A DNA stretch of 64,000 bases from [Clostridium] innocuum (GTDB lineage Bacteria; Bacillota_I; Bacilli_A; Erysipelotrichales; Erysipelotrichaceae), in the NCBI GenBank assembly GCA_012317185.1, contig CP048838.1, positions 4,340,001 through 4,404,000 of the forward strand. The letters run 5' to 3'. This document shows, piece by piece, positions 36,258 through 43,867 of the stretch. The position numbers were made by a program, and so were the translations under genes. How positions within the stretch are numbered: the stretch's first letter is position 1; every line of letters begins with the position of its first letter. Below the pieces are notes generated by a model that ran no database searches, was not told where the DNA came from, and saw nothing but the letters and a program-made list of their open reading frames with translations.

Positions 36258-36362
36258 TTTATCACCTACAAGGTCTAATTCTATCATATTTTTCACAATA
36301 GGAATACAGGAATAGAAAAAAATACCGATGATAGCCTGATTCTTTTAAATCGCTAAAAGGAA

Positions 36363-36398
36363 AATTAAAAAATGCCGGAACTATACATAATTCGGCAT
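36363..36398 (-). terminator. Terminator downstream of the XRE gene
   Basis: ATGCCG...CGGCAT stem followed by TTTTTAATTTT on the minus strand, about 180 bases past the XRE stop. Confidence 0.65.
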
Positions 36399-36577
36399 CG
36401 TATTTATTTCTTTCACAAGATTGTGGTTTATGAAAAAGCTGCTTCATAGCATCAAATATGAGTATATGCAGCTTCCTATTCCTTCGCACACATCTGTTTA
36501 CTTATATCCGTTTTTTCAGTTGTACGATCGATTAAGAAATCTAATCTCCCCTGTATGAGCAGCGCTGCTTCCTTGTT

Positions 36578-37357
36578 TCAGCACAATGGTATCACCTGTA
36601 CAAAGAATTCAATGATTTTCGGCAGTGATTCTCTGGACAGGTATTCCTGAAACTGCAGGTATTCCTGCGAATCCAGAAAGCAGGTATTGGAGGAGCGCAG
36701 ATGGTATACGATATCCCCAACCGGATTTGTCCCCATCGCAATTTCACCATATGCAAGAGCGCCGATGGCAAATTTAAACCCGATGGAAATCGCACCGATA
36801 CTGTATACACCGATAGCAATCGCACCGATGCTGATGTAGCCGATAGCCAGACAGCCAATGGCAAAGTAGGATAATGCAAGCGGACCGATGGCGAACAATA
36901 GCCCCAGTGTGAGCAGACCCAGACTGCATAGTCCCACGCTTAAAAGTCCGATGGAAATCACACCGACGGAAACATTTCCAATCGCAATAATTCCCTTGGC
37001 AACCCTCCAATAGCCTTCCTCCGTACGTCCTCTTCCAACATTGATATCCACAAGGGGAATTCCACAGATTGACAGCTTGGAGCGATACCGCTTTTCATAT
37101 GTATAGCGGTTATGCACATAAATAACTTCCTTCTCCTTAACAACCTCTTTTTCCAGGGGGATTTTATTTCCCAGCAGCTCATCAATGCTGACCTGCAAGC
37201 TTCTGGAGAGTATTTTCAGATTCTCCATATCTGGATTGGCAGTACCATTTTCCCACTTGGATATCGCCTGCCGCGATACATCACACAGTGCTGCAAGCTC
37301 TTCCTGCGACATTCCTTTTTCTTTTCTTATTCGATATAAATTGTCTTTGAATTCCAT
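36578..37357 (-). CDS. XRE-family regulator with glycine-periodic hydrophobic repeat domain
   Basis: Residues 1-65 are a classic XRE helix-turn-helix (MSQEELAALCDVSRQAISKWENGTANPDMENL). After a charged linker (EKEVVKEKEVIYVHNRY) comes a segment of about 100 residues (roughly 120-220) with the five-residue period [SA]-[IV]-G-x-x, for example SVGVISIGLLSVG and SIGAIAIGVYSIG. The tail is mixed. The periodic part could form a beta-helix or a packed membrane helix bundle; I cannot say which. The target genes are unknown. GAGG precedes ATG 37357. Confidence 0.8.
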   Translation of the reverse strand: MEFKDNLYRIRKEKGMSQEELAALCDVSRQAISKWENGTANPDMENLKILSRSLQVSIDELLGNKIPLEKEVVKEKEVIYVHNRYTYEKRYRSKLSICGIPLVDINVGRGRTEEGYWRVAKGIIAIGNVSVGVISIGLLSVGLCSLGLLTLGLLFAIGPLALSYFAIGCLAIGYISIGAIAIGVYSIGAISIGFKFAIGALAYGEIAMGTNPVGDIVYHLRSSNTCFLDSQEYLQFQEYLSRESLPKIIEFFVQVIPLC

Positions 37358-37909
37358 ACATTTTCCTCATTTCCTGATGACTGTATTCTATCAGTTTCTA
37401 TGCTGTTTTACCATACTTCATACATTCCAAATCCGCAACCACTGGTAGCAAAACCGCCTTTTGCAGTTTTTTTGATTATAGTCACCTGAAAACTCAAAGC
37501 TTTATACAAAAAGCAGACCTTCATTTTATCTTCATCCGGCCTGCTTTTCTGCATTATCTTTTCTATCCTATATCTGATTTTATCATATCTGCTACAAGGC
37601 ACCTTGCTTACTGTTTGAATTATTCGATATGATATCCAATCCTCTTTCTACAGTTATCAATGCCTGTGAAGAATGCCGTAGTCTTCTATTTGTCAGCCTT
37701 TAAGCGTTCAAATGACTCAGGTATTCCATATAGTCTTTTTTCTACCACTTGGCCAGCTTCAACAATCCCATGCATACCGCAAGTGTGGAGGCGATATATT
37801 GATGCCGGTTCCGTACTGCTCTCATTTTCTCATTTCTACCCATAAATACCTTTGTGTGTCAATTTCCATCTATCATGTATATAAGGTGCAAACTTTTCTG
37901 CAATGAGCA
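37358..37909. other. Gene-poor stretch with hairpin and short coding remnants
   Basis: It contains a stem AAAAGCAG...CTGCTTTT (37508-37548). Two short minus-strand frames are noted: a 25-residue one (37408-37485) ending GCGFGMYEVW, and a 29-residue one (37686-37775) reading GIVEAGQVVEKRLYG in its middle. The latter is protein-like and may be the tail of a lost gene. Neither has a proper ribosome site. Confidence 0.35.
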
Positions 37910-38329
37910 TTACCGGTACAGCGGCAGGCTTCCGCATAATCTGTTGATTTTCTTTTTATCACCATACAGGCCAATACCGAGGTAATGAAACTGATTCTCC
38001 GGCAGATTTTTTACCTTCACAATCCAGTCCTCATACACATTGCAGGTTTGTGCTGCATCACTGAAATCAACGATAATGACATCCTCATATTCCTGATCAA
38101 ACAGCTGCCGACGCAACTCCTGAAGCTTTTCTGTTTCCATCTTCAGAATCGGAAGCGGTATTTGCAGAATGCCCATATGTATATTTCCATCCGCATCCTG
38201 AACATCACAGCCGATGGCTTCCTTCACCTTACTTCCCAGTGTCATCCCCAGCAGTGCCGCGGTATTTGCGGCAATTCCCGGTGCCAGTGATGCATCCATC
38301 ACCATGACGCATTTTCTGTTTTTCTCCAT
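37910..38329 (-). CDS. DUF2000 family protein
   Basis: The 139-residue protein matches DUF2000 (VMVMDASLAPGIAANTAALLGMTLG, DGNIHMGILQIPLPIL). The family has a peptidyl-tRNA-hydrolase-like fold and no settled function. It overlaps the upstream EamA gene by 31 bases and is the last gene of the AraC-EamA-DUF2000 operon. Confidence 0.82.
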   Translation of the reverse strand: MEKNRKCVMVMDASLAPGIAANTAALLGMTLGSKVKEAIGCDVQDADGNIHMGILQIPLPILKMETEKLQELRRQLFDQEYEDVIIVDFSDAAQTCNVYEDWIVKVKNLPENQFHYLGIGLYGDKKKINRLCGSLPLYR

Positions 38330-39213
38330 ACACGTTCTCCTTTACGATTCTGCGACAGCAGAAGACCCAATACAATCATCACGATACCAAGCACACCGAC
38401 GATAGTGACCGTTTCCTTCAAAATCCATACCGATGCCAGCGTGGTGACAACCGGCACAGCATAGATATACACACTTGTCTGTACAGTACCCAGAATACGT
38501 ACAGCACTGTTCCAGGAAACAAAGCACATCGCACTGGCTCCCAGTCCCAGAAACAGTATATTGGCAATATTTAATCCCGTAAGCTGTTCCACCTTCGGCA
38601 GTTCCATACCGGATAGCATAATAACCGGAAGCATGCACAGCAAACCGTAAAAGAATATTCTGCGGGTCATCGGAATGGTTGTGTATCCAAAGCTGCTTAT
38701 TTTCTTTGTTATCGTAGAATATAGTGCCCATACGATGGCAGCTCCCAGCGCAAGCAGATCACCCTTTGGATTTAATGCCAAATTCTGACTTCCCTCCAGG
38801 GAAATACAGAGAATTCCAGTCATGGCAATCAAAAAACCAATGAAAAAGCGTACTCCGGGACGTTTCTGTTTTAACAGCCAGATTCCGAAAAACATGGTGA
38901 AAAACGGTGAAACAGCCACGATGATACCAACATTGCTTGCCTGTGTGTAGGTAAGTGCTAGATTCTCCATAAGAAAATACAGGGTAACTCCACAGAGTCC
39001 TGCCGCAAGAAAATACAGCTCTTCCTTTTTCTCTTTAACTCTGGTCAGCCTTGGAGCGACTGCCCATAAAGCCAGATAACCGATCATAAACCGAGTGAAC
39101 AGTATCTGCAAAGGTGTAAAATCCCGCAGCAGCACCTTGGTTGAAATAAAGGTGGTTCCCCATATAAGAATAGTCATACACGCAAGCATATGACCCTTGA
39201 TCTGCTCATTCAT
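38299..39213 (-). CDS. EamA/DMT-superfamily transporter
   Basis: The 304-residue protein has ten hydrophobic spans in two EamA repeats (MTILIWGTTFISTKVLLRDFTPLQILFTRF and later LALGAAIVWALYSTITKK). It probably exports a metabolite. AGGAGCG precedes ATG 39213. It overlaps the AraC gene upstream by eight bases, so expression is coupled. Confidence 0.9.
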   Translation of the reverse strand: MNEQIKGHMLACMTILIWGTTFISTKVLLRDFTPLQILFTRFMIGYLALWAVAPRLTRVKEKKEELYFLAAGLCGVTLYFLMENLALTYTQASNVGIIVAVSPFFTMFFGIWLLKQKRPGVRFFIGFLIAMTGILCISLEGSQNLALNPKGDLLALGAAIVWALYSTITKKISSFGYTTIPMTRRIFFYGLLCMLPVIMLSGMELPKVEQLTGLNIANILFLGLGASAMCFVSWNSAVRILGTVQTSVYIYAVPVVTTLASVWILKETVTIVGVLGIVMIVLGLLLSQNRKGERVWRKTENASW

Positions 39214-40042
39214 CCAATTCGCTCCTTTTCTGTGTGAATATACTCTGATACTGCTTTGGTGTTATACCGATAAAGCTTTTAAAGTAGTTTGTAAAATGGC
39301 TCTGATCGGAAAACCCGCAATCCAGCGCAAGCTTACCGATTGCTTCACCCTGTTCCAGCAGACGCTTTGCTTTTGCGATCCGAATGGATTGCAGATAACG
39401 ATATGGAGAAACACCAACCTCTCTGGTGAACAGACGCAGCGGCTGATAGCGGCTCATCTTGCTAATCTTTGAAAGAGTATCAAGAGAAATGGATTCTTCA
39501 TAATGCGTATCCAGATATTCCTTCATAGCCTTCACCGCTTCCGTAAGCTCTCTGCTTGCCTCTACTGGAACCATATGTTCTTCCAGCAGCTGTTCAATCA
39601 GAAAGTAAAAGGCCTCCTCACGTACCAGCAGACTGCTCTGTGATACGATAACATCATACAGCTCACGAATGGACAGTGCCAGCTCTGCCTGCGGAATCAG
39701 CGTATCCTTAAACTGAAGATGGATGTGTTTCCCGGTTATCTCCTTTACTGCCTTGTCCATGACATCTACAGGAACATTGATTGCACGATAATCCAGAACC
39801 TCTCCGGCTACCGGCGCACAATTATGTGTTTCACGCGGATTAAATAAAATAACATCTCCGCGCTGTGTATCATATTCCTGATTTCGACACCAGAGATGAC
39901 GTTTTCCACCCTCCATAAATCCGATTACATAAAATTCATGAAAGTGAACAGGAAATTTCTGTACGATTCCACTTAAATTATACGCCTCGATCTGAAGGTC
40001 TTTATCATAATAGATGTGTCGCTGCTCCTGCAATGCTGCCAT
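39206..40042 (-). CDS. AraC-family regulator with N-terminal cupin
   Basis: The 278-residue protein has an N-terminal cupin-type sensor (VHFHEFYVIGFMEGGKRHLW...GDVILFNPRETHNC) and a C-terminal pair of AraC helix-turn-helix units (DTLSKISKMSRYQPLRLFTREVGVSPYRYLQ and LDCGFSDQSHFTNYFKSFIGITPKQY). It is first in an operon with the EamA transporter, which it likely controls. ATG 40042 is six bases after GAAGGA; the longer frame upstream lacks a ribosome site. Confidence 0.88.
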   Translation of the reverse strand: MAALQEQRHIYYDKDLQIEAYNLSGIVQKFPVHFHEFYVIGFMEGGKRHLWCRNQEYDTQRGDVILFNPRETHNCAPVAGEVLDYRAINVPVDVMDKAVKEITGKHIHLQFKDTLIPQAELALSIRELYDVIVSQSSLLVREEAFYFLIEQLLEEHMVPVEASRELTEAVKAMKEYLDTHYEESISLDTLSKISKMSRYQPLRLFTREVGVSPYRYLQSIRIAKAKRLLEQGEAIGKLALDCGFSDQSHFTNYFKSFIGITPKQYQSIFTQKRSELDE

Positions 40043-40477
40043 GCCCATTCCTTCTTTCTGTCGCTGTATGTATGGTAACATAAAAAAATGATATTCTCTT
40101 GTAAGATATTGCATCCGGATAAGCGCCGTAAAAGCTGTTCGTGTGCTGAAAAGGCAGAAGTATGATGAAACCTGTGTCCTGCATCTTGCATGATGACCTG
40201 AAAGTTTGTGTGCCAATTGCCGCAGTACCTTACGAAAAGGCTTTGCATTTATACAGACGCACTTCGCATGGTCAAAGACATTTCACTGTCCTTAAATGCT
40301 CATTGTGGTTTATCAAAAGCTGTAGCCTTACTATTCTCTTTTTGCGCATCTATAGTATAGCATGGCTGCGGACGCAGAAACAGCGCAATTTGCACGCAGC
40401 CATTCTGCACACTGTGAAGCTGAAATAGAAAAGCATCATTATGAAAATTCCAGCGTGCTCAAAAAAACTTTTTTGAA
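40043..40477. other. Intergenic region, no gene supported
   Basis: The 435-bp stretch upstream of the AraC gene has plus-strand frames only of chance type, without ribosome sites or recognisable protein content. Confidence 0.5.
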
Positions 40478-40508
40478 TAAAAAGGAGGAAATTCTGACAA
40501 TCTCCTTC
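40478..40508 (-). terminator. Terminator of the GH1-ROK operon
   Basis: AAGGAG (40482-40487) pairs with CTCCTT (40502-40507); the minus strand continues TTTATTC. Short stem, eight bases past the ROK stop. Confidence 0.55.
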
Positions 40509-40515
40509 CTGTTCC

Positions 40516-41412
40516 TTATTCTGCCAGTCCCCTACGCTGCCGGTAATGCGCAAGCGCCCCCAGCAGATTGGCATCCTGCCGATACGTACAGCATTCCAAA
40601 CGCGGTGTCAGTGTTGCAAAATCCAGCCCCTTCTGCAGCTTCTCATACGCTTCCATGATTCGCTGTGTGAAATCCCTTCGTGCACTGATTGCACCCCCAA
40701 ACAGAATCATTTCCGGATCCAGCATATGCTGCACATTGAAGACACCAAAGGCAAGCTCCTCATAAAAGGTCTGAATAACCTTGCTGCACAGTTCATTTCC
40801 CTGCTGTGCTTCTTCAAAAATCCGCACACCATTCCATTCTTCCGCTGTCAAAGCCTCCATTTTGCGCACCATACTCGAGGTAGAGGCACACAGACTGAAA
40901 TTTTGGACACTGCCGTCCGGCTGCTTTACCAGCATCATGCCAAATTCACCGCCATAGCGATGCGCTCCATGGCAAATGTTACGATTTCTTACGATTGCAC
41001 CACCCACACCGGTTCCAATCACCAGAAACGCCATATCCTGTATGTTCTTCGCCTTGCCGTAAAACAATTCCGATAATGCAGCACAGTTCGCATCATTCTC
41101 TATTTCACAGCACAGTCCCAGCTCCCTCTGTATCCTTTCCTTCCACGAAAAGCCGTGGATAAAAGGAACTGCACTGCTTCCGCCGATCACGCCGCTGTCA
41201 CAATTCACTGCCCCGCAGGAGCTGATTGCCACACCGGACAACGTAACCCCCTGCATGGTGATATCCTTCTTATATGCTTTCATATATGCGAGCAGTCCCT
41301 CTATGTCTGCGCTCATAGGATAGGATCTGGTATGGAAAAGCCTTCCTTCCTCATCTGCAGCTGCACATTTCAGAGAGCTTCCTCCGATGTCAAAACAAAG
41401 ATACGTATCCAT
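40516..41412 (-). CDS. ROK-family sugar kinase, BglK-like
   Basis: The 298-residue kinase has the phosphate-1 loop FDIGGSSLKCA, the NDANCAALSE segment and the VIGTGVGGAIV loop. It lacks the ROK zinc motif CxCGxxGC; the equivalent region reads LCASTSSMVRK, as in beta-glucoside kinases. It would phosphorylate beta-glucosides or glucose in the cytosol, fitting the GH1 enzyme next door. Its ATG overlaps the GH1 stop (TAATG). Confidence 0.85.
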   Translation of the reverse strand: MDTYLCFDIGGSSLKCAAADEEGRLFHTRSYPMSADIEGLLAYMKAYKKDITMQGVTLSGVAISSCGAVNCDSGVIGGSSAVPFIHGFSWKERIQRELGLCCEIENDANCAALSELFYGKAKNIQDMAFLVIGTGVGGAIVRNRNICHGAHRYGGEFGMMLVKQPDGSVQNFSLCASTSSMVRKMEALTAEEWNGVRIFEEAQQGNELCSKVIQTFYEELAFGVFNVQHMLDPEMILFGGAISARRDFTQRIMEAYEKLQKGLDFATLTPRLECCTYRQDANLLGALAHYRQRRGLAE

Positions 41413-42785
41413 TAGAACCCCCGTTTCTCTGCCAGCTCGCGGAACCAGCAGCCACTTTTCTTTATTGTACGCTTTCCGGTTTCCAAATCAATAGAAATCA
41501 GTCCGTAGCGGTTTTTATATGCATTCAGCCAGCTCCAGCAGTCAATACCCGTCCACACATGATAGCCGATACAGTTACTGCCTTCCTCAATTCCCTTATG
41601 CAGCCAGGTAAGGTGCTCCTTATAGAAATCAATTCGGTAGTCATCCTCAATTCTGCCATCCTTGATAAACCGTGCTTCGTTTTCAACGCCCATTCCGTTT
41701 TCCGTTATCATCCATTCGATATTATCGTATTTGGTACGAATGTTGGTTGCGATATCATACATCCCCTTCGGATAGATTTCCCATCCGCGATAGGGATTGA
41801 TCCTTCGGTTTGGCATTTCATAGAAATCATAGAAGCTCTCCGGCGTTATCATCGCTGCAGGGTCCACCGGGGTTTCCTTCGCTTTGACACGGATCGGCTG
41901 ATAATAATTCACTCCGAGAAAATCCACGGTATTTTCCTTTATGACTGCAAGCTCGTGTTCCTCATAGTCCGGCAAAAGCGTATGCTCCTTCAAGAGCTCC
42001 ACCAGCTCCTTCGGATATACTCCAAGAACAGCGGGGTCAAGAAAGCTTCGAGCAGAAAACAGCTCTGCAATGCGGGATGCCTCGACATCCTCCTTTGCCT
42101 GACTGCGTGGATAATTCGGGGTCAGGTTTAAGATAATGCCGATTTTCCCATCACACATTGCATGGAAGGCCTGCACTGCTCTGGCACTGGCAAGTGCCGT
42201 ATGATAAGCCACCTGTACAGCAGCCTTCATATCATGGCGGCATGGATAATGAAAACCGTTCAGATACCCGCACTCCACATGAACGATCGGTTCATTGAAG
42301 GTGAACCAGCGCCGTACCTTTTTCCCATAGAGAGAAAAGCAGGTACGTGCATATTCCACATAGGCATCCACAACATGATCGCTTTCCCAGCCCCCCTGCT
42401 TTTGCAATTCCGCCGGCATATCAAAATGAAACAGATTGATCATAACCTCAATGCCTTCCTCATGAAAGGCATCAATGACATTATGATAATGTGCTGCGGC
42501 AAGCGGATTCAGCTCACCATCCCCTGTTGGAAACATACGGCTCCAGCTGATGGAAATCCGGCAGGAATTGTGTCCTGTTTCCTTCAAGAGTCGAATATCT
42601 TCCCGATACTGTGTATAGAATCCGGAAGCCTCCTTCGGTCCGATTCTGTCATGAAATTTCTCGGGCTCCTGTTCAAACCAGATATCCCATATATTTTTTC
42701 CTTTGCCATCAATGGCTGATGCCCCCTCGCTCTGTGTTGCGCTGGTGGCACTTCCAAAATAGAATCCTTTCGGAAATTGTAGCAT
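41412..42785 (-). CDS. GH1 6-phospho-beta-glucosidase-like enzyme
   Basis: The 457-residue GH1 protein starts FPKGFYFGSATSATQSEG, has the acid/base Glu in WFTFNEPIVH and the nucleophile Glu in MITENGMG. It most likely hydrolyses beta-glucosides or their 6-phosphates. Pairing with a BglK-like kinase suggests that non-PTS sugars are phosphorylated before cleavage. ATG 42785 follows AAGGAGGAAG; the 12 extra upstream codons are rejected. Confidence 0.87.
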   Translation of the reverse strand: MLQFPKGFYFGSATSATQSEGASAIDGKGKNIWDIWFEQEPEKFHDRIGPKEASGFYTQYREDIRLLKETGHNSCRISISWSRMFPTGDGELNPLAAAHYHNVIDAFHEEGIEVMINLFHFDMPAELQKQGGWESDHVVDAYVEYARTCFSLYGKKVRRWFTFNEPIVHVECGYLNGFHYPCRHDMKAAVQVAYHTALASARAVQAFHAMCDGKIGIILNLTPNYPRSQAKEDVEASRIAELFSARSFLDPAVLGVYPKELVELLKEHTLLPDYEEHELAVIKENTVDFLGVNYYQPIRVKAKETPVDPAAMITPESFYDFYEMPNRRINPYRGWEIYPKGMYDIATNIRTKYDNIEWMITENGMGVENEARFIKDGRIEDDYRIDFYKEHLTWLHKGIEEGSNCIGYHVWTGIDCWSWLNAYKNRYGLISIDLETGKRTIKKSGCWFRELAEKRGF

Positions 42786-42959
42786 AAGCTTCCTCCTTAT
42801 AAAGTTATTTCTGTAAAGCACTACGGCATGCGCTTCCTATATCGTAAAACTCGTTTTCTTCATAATGCGGCAATACTATGCTTCCATACCGGAAATTATC
42901 TGCACCGGATTTTCTGCATAGCATGCGATGTTCCTATGTGAAAAATGCCGACTGCATCG

Positions 42960-42987
42960 AAGGCCCTCTCCATGGGAGAGAGCCTTT
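42960..42987. terminator. Hairpin after the RpiR gene
   Basis: AAGGCCCTCTCC-ATGG-GAGAGAGCCTT, a strong stem past the RpiR stop. No long T-run on the minus side, so it is a weak terminator candidate. Confidence 0.45.
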
Positions 42988-43031
42988 CTATGTGAAGCTG
43001 TAACAACTGCATATCTGCAGCTTTTCTATGT

Positions 43032-43835
43032 CTATTCCTTTCGATCCTTTAAAATCTCCTCTGTACTTGCCCAGTTTGTCAAAGCGTCGCTGTAGGTGCG
43101 TACATAATGGTAGTATAGCATATCGATCATGATTAAAATCGGTATCTGACCGGATATCATACCGGTGGACTCCTCCCCGGACAGCGATGAGGTATACAGA
43201 ACAACATCACTGAGCTTTTTCAGGCGGCTGTTCTGATTTCCCAGAATGCTTACCACAAGAATTCCCCGTGATGTCAGCTCTGCGGCAAGCTCCTCCAGAT
43301 AGGTATTCCCGCGCAGGGTGAAGATAAAAACCAGATCCTGCTTCTGCAATACCCGCGAGCTCATTTTGATGGCATCTTTATCATGAATGACCTCTATAAA
43401 TTTACCGAGGCGGGAAAACCGGAAACGAAAGTCCTCTGCTGCAGTAGCACTCAGTCCGAATGCAAAGATGTTGATAATGCGATGCTCATAAATATAACTG
43501 CATACCTGTTCCATCGCCTTGGCATTAAAGTTTTGATCCACCAGATGAAAGATGCGGAAATATTCACTCTGTAAATCCAATGAAATATTAGAAATCTGCG
43601 GCGCATTCTGCATATTCAGATGCTGCTCATACAGGTACATCAGCTCCTTGAAATTGTTCAGTCCGATTTTCTTACAGAAGCGTGTAATGGAGGAGCTGGA
43701 AATAGAAAGCTCTCTTGCGAGCTCGTGAATCGTGAGCGGTTTTCTCCCGTCTGTGAAATATTGTGCAATCGTTTCTTCCACATAGGTGAAATTAACCTTT
43801 GCCAGATTGATTCTTAAAAGAATTTCCTTTTCCAT
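43032..43835 (-). CDS. RpiR/MurR-family transcriptional regulator
   Basis: The 267-residue protein has an N-terminal HTH (PLTIHELARELSISSSSITRFCKKIGLNNFKEL) and a C-terminal SIS sugar-phosphate domain (NIFAFGLSATAAEDFRFRFSRLGK, then FTLRGNTYLEELAAELTSRGILVVSILGN). It would sense a phosphosugar made by the adjoining PTS/mannosidase operon, of which it is the last gene. ATG 43835 has GGAGGA at proper distance; the first Met is too close. Confidence 0.88.
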   Translation of the reverse strand: MEKEILLRINLAKVNFTYVEETIAQYFTDGRKPLTIHELARELSISSSSITRFCKKIGLNNFKELMYLYEQHLNMQNAPQISNISLDLQSEYFRIFHLVDQNFNAKAMEQVCSYIYEHRIINIFAFGLSATAAEDFRFRFSRLGKFIEVIHDKDAIKMSSRVLQKQDLVFIFTLRGNTYLEELAAELTSRGILVVSILGNQNSRLKKLSDVVLYTSSLSGEESTGMISGQIPILIMIDMLYYHYVRTYSDALTNWASTEEILKDRKE

Positions 43836-43867
43836 ATGCATTCCTCCATCGCTACCGGTATTATACT

